Positions 21,191-32,983 of a stretch of 64,000 nucleotides of DNA are shown here, piece after piece (the first letter of the stretch is position 1; every line of letters starts with the position of its first letter). The translations under genes and the position numbers were made by a program. This DNA is from Rhyacophila brunnea (Eukaryota > Arthropoda > Insecta > Trichoptera > Rhyacophilidae), in assembly GCA_022495005.1 (NCBI GenBank), contig JAGYXB010001949.1, forward strand, positions 1-64,000. The letters run 5' to 3'. The notes under the pieces are model-generated. The model was given only the letters and a program-made list of their open reading frames with translations, had not been told where the DNA came from and did no database searches.

Positions 21191-22678
21191 TCAGGGTCGA
21201 TCGCTGCATGTTGATGCGGCTTCTTGTGCCTGGCGCAGGCCGGGCACTTTCCGGGGGCCTTAATATTAGGGCATTCAGCCCTATCGTGTCCTTCCTCGGT
21301 GCTCGGTGCAATGGCCGCATGTGGCGCTTCTCGCCGAACAATTCTTTGCCATGTGGCCGTATAAGTGACACTTTGTGCACTTGACGACGCCACAAAAGTC
21401 TTTGGTGGGGAAGGATTCCGATCCCATATATATGCGCCCGTCATTGATGAGCGCTTCCCTCACCTTTGCCGGGACCGATATCACCATGTGACATTTTCCG
21501 ATTCTGGGGCCTGCCCTGTGGCTCAGTTTAACATGGCGGTATGCCTCCGAGGGGAGACCCGTGACCTCTTGAGTGTTGGCCTTAATGGCTTCCTTAAGGT
21601 CGTCCTCCATCGTCTTGACCGGCACGTTGAATACAATTATCCGCGGGAGCCTTTTTCCTGCGATTTCAGCCCGGAGACCGGCCTCCTTTAGACCAGGAGC
21701 GGCGGCCAGTCGTTTGGCCTCTTCCTCGGTTCTGGGGTGAATGATTACCCCACCTCCACGTACCATTCTCAAGCCCGTTATTTTGACTTTTAGTTCCGCG
21801 GGCACGATGGCTTTCTTGACGACTTCTTTAGTGGCCGGAGACTCCATTCCTTCTTGTGTAGGAAAAAAGAACACGCCGGGCCTTGCGGCGGTTGTTGGTG
21901 CCACAATTGGCCATTCCGGAGAAGTCTGTCTGACCGGCTTGGCGCCTTTTCGAGTGACGTCGCTCCAAGAATACTTGGTTCCTTCACTGACTGCGTCACC
22001 AGTGGCAGCGGCAACCGCGCTTATGTAGGAGGCACGATCTTCCAGTATGGCTTTGCTGGATTCAAGCTTGATTGCGAGAGACCAAGTCTCCGCGACGACT
22101 GCCTCCAGTTCCATTGTTATCGCCTTAATTGTCGATGCGGGGATATTTCCGTCGCCGGAGAGTAATTTTTTCACTCTTTGGATTGCTTGAGCAACCTTAG
22201 TAGCCCCGTTTTGTGAGTCCGTCACATCCGAGTCGGCTATCCTATCCCCGGGAGGGGCAACGCTCTTTGGATTCTTGGCGTTTGGCCTCGGGGTTTCCTC
22301 GGAGTCCTGTGGTATTTCCTCAGCCAGGGAGCGTCTTTCCTTCCTGACCTTTTTGACCTTCTTGTTGGCCTTGGTGGCTGCCGCCTCTTCCTTCTCTTTT
22401 CTTTCTGTGGCCGCTTGGCGTTCGGATGCTTTGGCTTTCACGGCAGCTTCCGCTAGGATTTTTTCCGCTTTCAGATCCGCAGCCTTTCGAGCAAGGATTT
22501 TCGCCTTTGTGGCAGCCTCCGCCCTAGTTCTCACCGTTTCCTTTTCGGATTTGGTAGTGTCAAGCACTGCATCTGTGTCAGAGTCCTCGGAGGAGGGGTC
22601 GGATTGCGTATTGTACCAGTCCTCGGGAACTATTGGCTTATCCCCTCCCGGGGGCGGATCGACTGCAGGTTTTCCCAT
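21127..22678 (-). mobile_element. R1-clade-like LINE ORF1 (gag-like, zinc knuckles)
   Basis: Starts ATG 22678 (MGKPAVDPPPGGDKP). The first 150 residues are rich in Lys, Glu and Ala, probably coiled coil (KAKASERQAATERKEKEEAA). Then comes an RRM-like middle (PRIIVFNVPVKTMEDDLKEA) and the zinc knuckles: CTKCHLYGHMAKNC (CCHC), a second one split by a frameshift near 21300 (CGHC...GHDRAEC), and CPACARHKKPHQHAAIDPDC. Three knuckles of this spacing are typical of R1/TRAS/Waldo-type gag proteins, which bind the element RNA. It is followed directly by ORF2. Confidence 0.88.
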
Positions 22679-23640
22679 GCCGTTGCTTTTCTTGTGGAGT
22701 TGCTGTGGAGAAGCTTATTATATAATATATATATATATATATACGATTAGTGGCATAAGTAAATGAATAAAGTAAAAGAAAAAGTAAAAAAAAAAAAAAA
22801 ATATTTTTTTTTCAAATTATTGAAAAAAATATTTAAAGAAAAAAAATGTTATTTAAAAAAAATATTATTAAAAATATTAAAAAACTATTTAAAAAATCCT
22901 TTTTTAGAATTATAAAAAATATTTCTAAAAAATATATATAAAATACATATTCTTTATTAAAGAAAACTATAAATGATAATATTCAATTCAATAAAATAAT
23001 CTAAATTAAATTTAAACTTAAAATATATATGCAAGTAATATTATTAATAAAAAAGTCCCTCGAAGTTTTCGATTTCCTCCAGTAGTTTCGAGAAACTTCT
23101 AGAAGGATTTGCAGTTAAGTGTAATTGCTATGCGGACTTCGAAATTCGATTCTTCCAGATCATTCGAGAAAGTTCTGGAAATCGTTCAAATCAAAACATG
23201 AATAATTTGCACGTGTTCGGGGAATGGTACAATACAAATTATGGTTTATTGGAGGTAGAATCGGTTAGTCTGAACCGAATTTCTTCGGACAAACACCAAA
23301 ACGTTGAGGGCGCATTCGCCGGTATCCCACAAACAATTTATCACTATAGCCCAAAGGGGGCCTTCACAATGTCACAAATAGCACAAAAAAGACAAAAAAA
23401 AATGGTTTTCACTCGATTCACGAAGAACCTTGAGATTTTCCAAAAACTTTCCGACGACTTCGAATGCAAGGGGGCTCCCGTCGACGCCTGGGAGCAAAAA
23501 CCGACTTTTCTGAAACACTTTCTCGCGACACTTTATCAAAAAACTAACATTCAAAAAGATTTTCCGATTTTACGGCTTTCCGGAGGAATCTCTCGGAAAA
23601 TTTTGGTAACACCAGGTTGACATTCATGAGCCAAAACAGA
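22679..23640 (-). other. probable 5' leader of the R1-like LINE, plus AT-rich tract
   Basis: 22775-23060 is an extreme A/T tract (poly-A and TATTAAAAA runs). Beyond it, 23060-23640 has balanced composition and an unrecognised 140-codon plus-strand frame (MNNLHVFGEWYNTNYG...). The position upstream of ORF1 suggests LINE 5' UTR. I found no clear right boundary or target duplication. Confidence 0.4.
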
Positions 23641-23689
23641 GAAATCTTTTTTTTTTCAAAATCGGATGACTTTTCGATTTTTAAAGCAC

Positions 23690-24175
23690 AAAAGACCCGG
23701 GAGCTACACGATGTACGTCTTACTCGAGAGTTTGTGGCAAAGCCAGTCTCTTACTAATAGAACAATAAACAGAACATAAAATGGACGTATGTTGGATTTA
23801 TATGACAAATTATATTTCATTTGGTATGCGTCATTTGCACCCGCGACCCGCATTCCGCGCATCGCCTAGCCACGATCTTTTTAGACCGTGCCTCAACTGA
23901 TGTACAGCCTTAATAACGAATGTATCTTTCCTTTCAAAAAAATCAGCTCACTGATTGTAAACAAAATGTATTAATTAAAATAAAAGGTTTAACAGGACTC
24001 TATTTTTTTGTCGGGTTCGCGATGTATAGTTTACTCCCGTTGCCCTTCGACGTATTTGGTGACCAGAAACGACACGAGCACGGATGATAAAAAATATTGT
24101 ATAAAAAAATGAGGTGGCATTGTGACTTTGCTCAGCGGCGGCATTTTGTCTAGGATTCGTCACTGCCGGCAAACC
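23690..24175 (+). repeat. fragment of the MTKKRY-family transposon (5' region)
   Basis: ATAGAACAATAAACAGAACA then ATAAAATGGACGTATGTTGG and TGACAAATTATATTTC match 30800-30870, 42220-42320 (minus) and 52260-52410 (minus). CACGATCTTTTTAGACCGTG and CCTCAACTGATGTACAGCCT also match 30900 and 31790. Too decayed to translate. Confidence 0.6.
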
Positions 24176-24179
24176 CATT

Positions 24180-25430
24180 TTGTAGGTAGGTACATTTATA
24201 TTATGGCATTGTTACAATCGCTTTCCGGAGTTTGATATTTTGTCAATCAATCTGGCTGTCTCAATCTATGGAGAGTCCCTCATTCAGTCCTTGTTAGTCC
24301 TTAAATAAAGGGTTAATAAACATCCCTGTAAAAATGTAGTTGTAATACGAACATTTTTATTAGTATCGAACGAATTGATTAATTGTAAAACAGAAATGGT
24401 AATCCACGTTTTTTCCCTTGAATATTTACCAGTATTATATTGGCTTTGTGGAATGGGAATTCAGCTAACACCTTGCCTAAGTACCCACATAGTATGTTTT
24501 CGCTTTTACATTGAATAAAAACAGGGTGCGTATTTAACTGGTAGGTATGATTTGAACCCAAGGCCCACCATTAATTGGCACTATCCACACTTTTGCAAGT
24601 TCAAAGATTTTTTTTTCTTTCTTAACTTTCTTCTTTAAGCACTACGGTGCATGGTTGCAGCATCAGTCCCGTGCGGCACCGTCTCGGGACGGAATGAGTA
24701 CCTAAAATCACTTCTTTCAGACACGTTTAAAGCGTCATAGAAAGCGGCCGTGCATATCCACGGCTGTGCATATATGACGGGTGGTGGTGGGAACTTTAAC
24801 AGTGCCGAATATATTTTAATATTAGTGACCAGTAACGAAATATTAGATAAGTAGGTGATCTTTTAAGCCTGTCAGTAAATTCATAAGTATGTATTATACT
24901 GCTTGTAATTAATGTGAAATCAGGACACAGAATAGAAAACAATATACGTAATACAGATATAAATAACAAATATCTTTAATGTGTATATAATATAATAATA
25001 TCGAATAATACGACATATTAAATTGATTGTGAAGTCTGTCTGAAGTAATGTCATTGGTCTGAAGACATCGCATGGTCACCCTTCAAGAAAATTGCATCAC
25101 GCCATGATAATGGAATTTTTGGCGTCTTGCCGTGGGTCAAAGTTGAGTCGAGACGCATGACACAAGCAGGTAGTTACAATTTTTTTTTTGAAAATCGCAA
25201 AGGACAAAAACATAATAATAATAATAATAATTCAAAAATCGAACACTGAAGACATCATTTTCAATATTTTTGCATGTTTGATGACGTCACAATTTTGCTA
25301 TTTTGAATTCATTACATAGGTATTTAAGTACCTACATTAAAATATGGAATGAAAATTTGAATTTCGTGTTTTTAATAATAATTAATGATCTGTTTTTTAA
25401 ATTAATTTTCATGTCGAATTTGTATTAGGC
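24180..25430. other. no gene seen
   Basis: Contains a GC-richer patch at 24640-24800 (GCGGCACCGTCTCGGGACGG) and an (AAT)n run near 25212. No coding sequence or transposon ends recognised. Confidence 0.5.
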
Positions 25431-25438
25431 AGTTAGGT

Positions 25439-25657
25439 CAGTGTTGCCATCTTTTTCTATGCTGATTATAGTACCGACAATGGCAAAAAAAATATAGTAT
25501 TTCTGAAAAAGATATAGGTACAGGAACATTTTTCGTCTAGAATCCTTTAAAATTATAGTATTTTGGTATATTTGCCGTAAAATTATAGTATTTTCCATTT
25601 TTTGCGGAATTAAAATTATAGTATTGTACTATAATTATAGTACGGTTGGCATCACTG
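25439..25657. mobile_element. short hAT-like MITE, 8-bp target duplication
   Basis: Begins CAGTGTTGCCATC and ends GTTGGCATCACTG; AGTTAGGT at 25431-25438 and 25658-25665. 219 bp, filled with ATTATAGTATT-type repeats. A related, less clear copy lies at about 51566-51972. Confidence 0.85.
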
Positions 25658-25686
25658 AGTTAGGTACTTAATTTTACAACGTTTTG

Positions 25687-26095
25687 CTTAGCTCGTATTC
25701 TTACTTGTCCGGTGGTTCTTTGTCCGGTACAAATCTTGCAATCGATTTTAACTAACTTCCCGACTAGCTAGACATTTGAAACTTTTAGAATACCTAAATC
25801 AGAACACGATTCCAATGCATTTTTTAAATACTTTTAGCCATCTTTAAGTAAAATTGAATTCATTTTCAGTTAATTCTGTTTTGTATGAAAAGTTATTTCG
25901 ACACCATTATTACCATTAGCAACTAAATTATTAATAGGTATATATATACCTACGTGCGTTACTATGGAAATCAATATGACATGTCAAAATGACATTTCAG
26001 TATTATTTCTATCAAGTATCGTTTGATCGTTTAAGCTAGTCAAGTCAAGATTATAATATGATTCAACAGAAAATTTGTAACGTTGTACGTATACC
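25687..26095 (+). mobile_element. ACCACGTTTTTA-family MITE (copy 2, ends diverged)
   Basis: Carries TTAGCTCGTATTCTTACTTG, ACTAACTTCCCGACTAGCTA, CGTGCGTTACTATGGAAATC, TGTCAAAATGACATTTCAG and ATATGATTCAACAGAAA in family order. Adjacent to copy 3. Confidence 0.7.
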
Positions 26096-26175
26096 TATAA
26101 AAAGTTCTTTTTATCTTGTAATATTATGTAAGTACCTACCTCTATGTAGGTACACGTAGGAACGATCATTATTAC

Positions 26176-27110
26176 CATGTTTTTATTACCTCGTATTCTT
26201 GTTTGTCCCGTACAGATTTTTTCTTGTTTGTCCAAGATTTTTAACTAACTTCCCAACTAGCTAGAGTCTAGAGCAGTGGTTCTTAACCTTGTTGGAGGTA
26301 CTGACCCCCACCAGTTTACCATTTTTTACCAGTTACCATTTGTTGACACCAAAACGTTGAGAGCGTTGTTGTTCTGAAGAGTTGCTGTTGAACCTGACTC
26401 TGCTGAATTTCAATGATTTCATCGAGGTTTTCATCATTGACATTTCTGTTGTCTCAAAACTAAATGTGAACGGCTGTCACACCCATGCTGGATATGACTC
26501 TCTTGTAGGGAAGACTTTGCTAGCTCATCTAAGTGCGTGGCAATTGCTTGCTTCAACCCGAACCGCCGAACCCTGAGACTGACTCACCGAACGAATATAT
26601 CAGAACACGACGACAATGCATTCTTTTAATACTTTTGGCCATCTTTAAGCAGAATTGAATTCATTTTCAGTTAGGTAGGTAATTCTGTTTTGTATGTTTC
26701 GGAAAAAAATCGTCAATAGTAATATTTACTACTCACTATTATAAACACAGATCACAAATTTGCTTTAATAGTAAAAAAAGTCGCGCTGTTTTGCTTCAAT
26801 AATATTAATAATTTAAAAAATTTGGATGCGATTTACGATGCAATTTTTAACCGTGTGCCAATACTTGACAACTCCATAATTCTGATGGATATACCTAGGT
26901 ACATATTAAAACTACAAAAAATCGTTAAAAATACACTTTAATTTTACCGCGTACGCCATTTGGAAAACGCTACTGCAGTGCATCACACTGCCTTTACCCT
27001 TAGCGATAGGTAGGGGGCCCGCCAAACATCCTAGCCTGGGGGCCCGCTTCAGGATATGGGGTCCATGCGTGCCTTACTATGGAAATCAATATGTTCGGAA
27101 TGGTAATATA
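26176..27110 (+). mobile_element. ACCACGTTTTTA-family MITE (copy 3) with two insertions
   Basis: Family sequence is broken twice. After AACTTCCCAACTAGCTAGA a segment starting CAGTGGTTCTTAACCTTG (about 26274 to 26580, hAT-like left end, no matching right end) intervenes. After CTGTTTTGTATG the right half of the GC-rich repeat (26700-27067, ending GGATATGGGGTCCATG) intervenes before CGTGC-TTACTATGGAAATC resumes. Confidence 0.6.
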
Positions 27111-27205
27111 TGTAAAATTATATTATATGAATAGTAATATAAGAATCGAGAGCATCAGCTGTTGTTTGTTCTCCCAGTGTGCAGAACTAACCTGCCATTA
27201 GTAAT

Positions 27206-27589
27206 TGAAAATTCAATTTTTTTTTTTTTTACATAAAGTGAACAATATTACATATTATTAATTTAAGACGTTCACAACATGACATTTAGAAACAAAGAAA
27301 TATTATTAAAACAGTATTACATAATAAAGAGATAGATCAGTACCTATTAAGTTATTAAACAGTTCAAAGGTGTAAATACAAAAAAGTACAAGGAAGTAGG
27401 TAGGTACACCGTATGAGTTAAGCAGACACTATTTTAAGAATATATAAAAAAACAACGTCCACCTATAATCCTATACTCATATATAAGTTCATATTTACGC
27501 CGCGTATAAGTCGGAAAAAATATGTAGCTAAATAAAGATCCCTTCTAAATTTTAAGCTACAGTATGTAAGCATAGGTACCTAAGAGAAA
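27206..27589 (-). mobile_element. LINE family F 3' end inserted in antisense within copy C
   Basis: The minus strand reads TTTCTCTTAGGTACCTATGC, AGCTTAAAATTTAGAAGGGA, TATACGCGGCGTAAATATGA, has an internal gap, then GTCATGTTGTGAACGTCTTA and a poly-A tail (poly-T at 27220-27233). Target duplication AGTAAT at 27200-27205 and 27590-27595. Confidence 0.8.
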
Positions 27590-27654
27590 GTAATGCCAAT
27601 TGGGAGGGCAATAACTTTGTTTAATCAAATCGCTTTGGATATTGATATCCTATC

Positions 27655-28497
27655 CAGTGGCCCACCCAGTGGGGGGGCCAAGGGCCCCTGGCACCCCCCA
27701 AAATTATCAGAATGATTTTAAACATTGAAATTGAAAGCCGATAAACTTTACTTTTGGGCTTAGACAAATAAAAACACGGCAAAAAAAAGATTTGTAATTC
27801 TCCAGCACCCTTTTTAGAAAAATTTCTTAGATTTTAATTTCTAACACAAAAATTTCGAAACACTAATGTCAGGTTTTTTTTAGAAACCCAATCCCTAATG
27901 GAACTGTCAAAAAATTCTCGGTGTCCACCCGAATTCCGGAGTGGTATAGGTAATGGCTGGGGAGTGCTGACAGGGCTCTAGCCTGGGGTCCCGGGCTGTG
28001 GGGGGCCCGGCGTGTCGGGTTGACCAGATAAGTGAGATAAACACACATCATACATTAGCTTTAATAGTAAAAAAAGTCGCCTGCGGCGCTATTATCCTTT
28101 ATGACCATGAATATTTTCAATTATATAATTGTGCAATATATTTTTTGATTATTATGTGTCGATACTCGGCAGCTCCATTATTAAAGTAAATATATTAAAA
28201 ATCGCCAATAATTCACTGTATGAGTACCCTTAATTTGAACTAAAACACAATTTGAAAACGTTAATGTAGTGTTTCACACTGCCTTTAATCTTCGCGGTAG
28301 GTAGGGGGCCCGCCAAATATCATATCCTGAGGGCCCGTTTCAGGATGTGGGGACCATGGTGTAGGTACACCGAGTGCAATAGACAAAAGGCCGATAAACG
28401 AGAAATTAGGCTGTGAAGAAGAAAAAGATCCTATGGGACTAATTTACATAATCCTCCTTGCCCCCCCCCCCAATATTAAATCCTGGGTGCGCCACTG
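27655..28497. mobile_element. hAT-like element, 8-bp target duplication ATCCTATC
   Basis: Begins CAGTGGCCCACCCAG and ends CCTGGGTGCGCCACTG. ATCCTATC is exact at 27647-27654 and 28498-28505. 843 bp, no transposase. The middle (about 27940-28355) is the GC-rich repeat GACAGGGCTCTAGCCTGGGG ... GCCCGTTTCAGGATGTGGGG. A longer relative is at 40609-41868. Confidence 0.9.
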
Positions 28498-28819
28498 ATC
28501 CTATCTACCTACTTACTCCACTTACGTGAGGTGAATTTAGGTGGACGTTATTTAATGAGTTTGTAAGATAGGGTCTATCAACTTAGTTCACTCTGTGTGC
28601 TCCATATACTTTTATTTTATTATTGTATTATTTAGATACCTACTCACATTACCCTGTATTTTAATTTGAAGAATTGTTAACACTGAATGCCGTGTCTTGA
28701 ACGCTTTGAATTTATAATTTGTTCATTAAGTATAGGTAGGTAGGTACCTACTTATCTAAAATAAATTTGATTTTGAATTCAGTGAAAACCAATAGGTATG
28801 ACTGACAAAGTTTTTTCTT

Positions 28820-29075
28820 TCTTTCTTTCACCCTGTCACGACCCAGCATTGGGGCATAGGACAAGCACAAGTTCGCGCCACTTCCCTCAATCCATCGCCA
28901 ACTCCTGCGCCTCCCGCCATTCTAGACCTGCAGCACGTAAATCGCTTTTGTAGCACCGCTACAGGGTGAGGGAGGGCTGGCCACGACGACGGAACCCTTG
29001 AGGCTGTGCCACAAGGGTACGAAGTGTCGCACTTTTTGGCGGCATCCAGAACACAATATGTCCAAGCCACGTATG
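28820..29075 (-). mobile_element. LINE 3' end (GLTWREAQELA tail family)
   Basis: The minus strand reads ...CTGTAGCGGTGCTACAAAAG, then AATGGCGGGAGGCGCAGGAG and CTTGTCCTATGCCCCAATGC, ending in (CTTT)n. Same tail as 30635-30790 (+). Frame includes EWREAQELAMD-like residues typical of LINE ORF2 C-termini (WREA...DRxKWR). Confidence 0.7.
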
Positions 29076-29581
29076 TTTAGCTTGCAGCCCACCTCAACCC
29101 CTTTTAATTATTTGTATAGTTACTTACCTACCTATATTAGTATAAGTAGGTAAGTACTTAGTATATATTGTATAAAAACATCATTTTGTTTATACCTAGG
29201 TACCTACTTACTTATTAAAAAATAGCATACGAATTAGGTATAATACCTACTTAAGTATTCATTTTATAACATAGGTACCTAAGTACAAAACAATGCCCTA
29301 CAATTATTTATTACCTACTGCATTAGCTACTAGTAGCTAACTTGCATTGTATTAAAATGTTCATTATTTTGAAAATTGAACAACGAACAGTGGGCGATGT
29401 CACGCCATGTTACTCATGGCTTAGCCGTCGCCGTCGACCACCCCGAGACGTGCTAAAAATAGATTTTCTCTAACAGTGTTAGTGTGCAGGCATCAAATTA
29501 GTAATAAATCACACCCGATAAGCAAACATCAAAACTTTCCTCGGCATGGATTTTCTGTTGTTTGCTCGCTGCAGTCGGCAG
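29076..29581. repeat. TAGGTACC-rich microsatellite and anonymous sequence
   Basis: 29110-29300 is dense in palindromic TAGGTACCTACTTA words. 29390-29470 has a GC-richer patch (GGCTTAGCCGTCGCCGTCGA) with no supported gene. Confidence 0.5.
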
Positions 29582-30517
29582 CAGTGTTGCCATGTCCACT
29601 GAAATTTCAGTAGATCTACTTTATTATAATATATACTACTTTTTAATTTTGGTCAGGAAAAGAAGAAATTATGATATTTGTTATGAATAAAAGTCACTTT
29701 TTACATGATTTTTTAAATGACACTTGTAAGATTATGTCAATATACACGCTTTCACCAAACAAAATAGTTAAATTTCATACATTTTTGTCATTCTACCGAT
29801 ATTTTTAAGAAAAAATCAAAAAATCTACTGAATTTTGTCGGCAGTCATGAAGCTAGCCAGGGGCGCAGTCTGAATGCTCTGCTGTCTTACCGATTATTAT
29901 ATTTACATACGCCATCAAAATAGTGAGCTAGAAAAAAATGCAGTAGGTACCTAGATTCCATAAAATATCAGTATATTTTGGAAAATGCAATATATTAGGT
30001 TTGATTTAAAAATATGGAGAGAACTCAGATTGTGCAGATAACGACTTTCATGCACTTCAGAATATGGTCGTACAATTCTTATGAAAAATAATAATAATAC
30101 AACAATTCAGTAGACAGGAGCCCTTTGTAAACCTGATTGAAATTTTTAAATAATCCCTCTTATAATAATTGTTCAACTTCATTCAATTTTATTTGTTGGT
30201 TACACAGTGAACACACATCACCGCATAGATATTGTTATAATTATGTACTTATATAATAATAATTTATTATAAAAATGATGATGTCAGTGGGTAAAATGAT
30301 ACAATGTTTTCTTTGTCCATTTAGAAGTGTTACACATACAAAGGCGTTCGTTAATCATTTCAAATTTGTTATTAAAATAATCAGTTAACTTATACATAGG
30401 GAAAAATACAAATATCAGCATATTTTTTGAATATCGAAAAAAAAATTAAAATTCAGTACCTATATTGGCATAAAAATCAGTAGATCTACTGAAATTTCAG
30501 TAGACATGACAACACTG
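29582..30517. mobile_element. hAT-like element with about 40-bp terminal inverted repeats
   Basis: Left CAGTGTTGCCATGTCCACTG then AAATTTCAGTAGATCTACT; right is the inverse with two differences (GACATGACAACACTG). No transposase. The 8 bases outside each end do not match, so the insertion may have been rearranged. Confidence 0.75.
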
Positions 30518-30529
30518 GCAATAGGTGCA

Positions 30530-30915
30530 ACGTAATTTCGCACGCGTTGCCAGTCGGCGAGCTCAATTATTCAAAGATGACTAAAAAACGTTACGTATTT
30601 ACTCGAAAAACTAAACATGTCAATGAATATATCACCCTCACCCTGCAGCGGTGCTACAAGAGCGACATTCGTGCTGCAGGTCTGACATGGCGGGAGGCGC
30701 AAGAGTTGGCGATGGACCGAGGGAAGTGGCGCCAACTTGTGCTTGCCCTATGCCCCAATGTTGGGACGTGACAGGGTGGAAGAAGAAGGAGATTACTTGA
30801 ATAACAATAAACATTCTTAACATTAAATGGACGCATGTTGAATTTTTATGACAAATTATGTTATGTTCGTCACGCGTCGTTTGCACAAGCGTAGCGTAGT
30901 CACGATCGTTTTAGT
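30530..30915 (+). pseudogene. 5' fragment of the MTKKRY-family ORF, interrupted by LINE tail and hAT
   Basis: ATG at 30576 begins MTKKRYVFTRKTKHVNEYI, which matches the first residues of the related minus-strand ORF at 42369. The frame is then cut by a LINE tail (30635-30790) and resumes as CATTAAATGGACGCATGTTG. It is cut again by the hAT element at 30921 and continues at 31797-31850. Function unknown; the related fragment at 41869-42369 suggests a DUF7869-like transposon protein. Confidence 0.5.
30635..30790 (+). mobile_element. LINE 3' end, GLTWREAQELA tail
   Basis: Encodes CRAAGLTWREAQELAMDRGK then WRQLVLALCPNVGT-stop and ends in GAAGAAGAAGG. A C-terminal LINE ORF2 tail followed by a short 3' end. 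Compare 28820-29075 (-). Confidence 0.75.
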
Positions 30916-30920
30916 TAGAC

Positions 30921-31788
30921 CAGGGTTTCCCAAGCTATGTTCCGCCGAACCTGAATAGGTGTTCCGCGACCATTTGGAAAGGTTTTATACACCGCAACAC
31001 ATTTAAAGATCTTCTACTAAGTAGAAGTAAAATAAGTAAAACTAAAATAAGAATCTTCTTCATATTGAAAGGCGAGTGATGATCATCTCCACTGATGTTT
31101 ACGACCTGAAATATCTAGGTCATGGCTCCCACAAGGGGGTGGGAGCAAACACAGGCCTCTAGCCTGGAGGCCTGGGCTTACGGTGTGCCCGGCGTGAGAC
31201 TTCAACCAGCCAAGTGAGATAAACACACATCACAAACATGCACTAATAGTAAAAAAAATGTCGCCTGCGGCGCTGTTTCACTTCAAGCGTACAAACATTT
31301 AATAATATGTGATTTTGCCATACGATTTTTGATTATTGTCGATATTTGACATGTCCATAATTGTGCATATCAACATAAAAGTGGGTGTAAGTACTAAAAA
31401 TACAAAAAATCGCTACAAATGCCCTTAATTTTACGTTGAACACCATTTGAAATATACAACTGTAGATCGTCACATTGCCTTTAATCTTTAACCTGAGCGA
31501 TAAGTAGAGGGCCCGCCAAAGATCCTAGCATGGGGCCCGCTTCGGGATGTGGGGGCAATGATCTAGGTACAGGCGGAGGACCATCTTTTCTCACACCGTG
31601 CGCATGAAAAAGATGGGTTCTATTGTTTTTACCTGACCGGCTGACAAGTTTTGTCAGTTTAACGACAGCCAAAATTGGCAGATCGGTTAGCTGCGCTAAT
31701 AAATAACATAAAAAAATAAACTAAGTGTTCCGTTCAAATTTCCGGGTTTGCAAAGTGTTCCATTGCAGAAAAAGATTGGGAAACCCTG
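30921..31788. mobile_element. hAT-like element, 8-bp target duplication AGTTAGAC
   Basis: Begins CAGGGTTTCCCAAGC and ends GATTGGGAAACCCTG. AGTTAGAC is exact at 30913-30920 and 31789-31796. 868 bp. The centre (31120-31562) is a complete-looking copy of the GC-rich repeat with TCATGGCTCCCACAAGGG and GATGTGGGGGCAATGA ends. Inserted into the MTKKRY-family fragment. Confidence 0.92.
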
Positions 31789-31911
31789 AGTTAGACCATA
31801 CCTCAGCTGAAGTATATCCTTAATACAAGTGCACCAATATACAAGCCGAGTAAATAGACTTCAATGATTAATAATATGCGATTGTAAATTCAACATAAAC
31901 GAGTATAACAT

Positions 31912-32023
31912 GCCCACGATGGCCGAGCGGCTTACGCGTTGGTTTATAATGTCGTAGGTCCCAGCTTTGAATCATGGGTCTGGCAAATACACATATTTAC
32001 GTATTTGGAGTCAGAATATAGAC
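31912..32023 (+). mobile_element. SINE head, truncated by hAT element
   Basis: GCCCACGATGGCCGAGCGGC then TTACGCGTTGGTTTATAATG, B box degraded to GCTTTGAATCA, GGGTCTGGCAAATACAC, then the body to GAATATAGAC where the hAT element begins. Confidence 0.8.
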
Positions 32024-32977
32024 CAGTGGTTTCCAAACTTCATGTTACTACGCCTCCCTTTAAAAAAATATAATCTTGGCGCTTCCCCCCATTTATTTCA
32101 TTAAATAATACAGACACCTTTTTAAATAGCCAAAAATGTACTACTTAATAAAACAAAGAAAAAAACTTAATTTAGTATAAAAATAAACAAGATTTTACTT
32201 AGTAAGTAGGTACTTTTATTATATTCATTTTTAAATTAATTTGTTTTTCATGCGATGGATGTGCTTGTTTCTTAGTACAAAGTGCTCTGTTTCTACTAAA
32301 CGGGGTCGATATTTGGATTTCATTGCAGCTAATCCCGTTTCGCATGAAAATATGATGTTACGAATCGTATAGCTATAGCAGTAGGTACTTACTTTACTTA
32401 CCACTTGCATTGCTTTTCTTGACAAAGTATTATATTATTATTTCTTCACTTCGATTCAATCAAAATTGAACTAGTGTTTTTGTTTCAATGAATTTGCGCA
32501 TGATAATTCTATCAACTTTTTCTTTTTCAATAGTAGTCAATCCAAATTCATCATCGTTCATTGACAAATGGATTCTATCATGGGCCCCACATTCTGAAGC
32601 GGGCCCCCAGGCCAAAATAATTGGTGGGACCACCTACCTATCGCTGAGGTTAAGGGCAGTGTGGTGCTCTAAAGTAGTGTTTCCTAAATTATACACAGGA
32701 GTTATCATTTAAGTACCTATAGCAATCATCATATAGGTATCACATCAAATTGCAATGCACTACTACATATTTAAAATATTTAATAGTCTTGAAACAAAGT
32801 AGCGCCGCAGAAAACATTTTTTAATGTTAAGTACTAACTATTTAACTAAGATTAAATTTGTGATGTCTGTTATGCCCGGGCCCCATGCTCTTTATAATCA
32901 GCTATGCATTTGCAAACTGCAAACCTGTGGCTGCATTTGTGTTAAACTTTTCGCGCCTCTCAGTTTGGAAATCGCTG
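32024..32977 (-). mobile_element. hAT element with transposase C-terminal remnant
   Basis: Ends CAGTGGTTTCCAAACTTC and CAGTTTGGAAATCGCTG. Flanking octamers ATATAGAC and GTAGAGAC agree at 6 of 8. The minus strand at 32425-32231 reads CETGLAAMKSKYRPRL, the C-terminal dimerisation motif of hAT transposases (LCETGFSA...KYRxRL). Same family as 36883-37932. It also contains a reversed piece of the GC-rich repeat (32580-32645). Confidence 0.85.
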
Positions 32978-32983
32978 GTAGAG

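Larger units (their letters stand above)
27126..28774 (+). mobile_element. LINE family F 3' end (copy C) carrying two nested insertions
   Basis: GTTTGTTCTCCCAGTGTGCA, GAACTAACCTGCCATTAGTA, then after an insertion ATGCCAATTGGGAGGGCAAT, then after a hAT element GTGAGGTGAATTTAGGTGGA and AAGATAGGGTCTATCAA, and the 3' UTR ending in AAATAAATTTGATTTTGA. All match copy A (13730-14108). Confidence 0.85.

Noticed and set aside
23198..23620. 140-codon plus-strand frame
   Set aside because: No recognised family, and it lies where the 5' leader of the minus-strand LINE would be.
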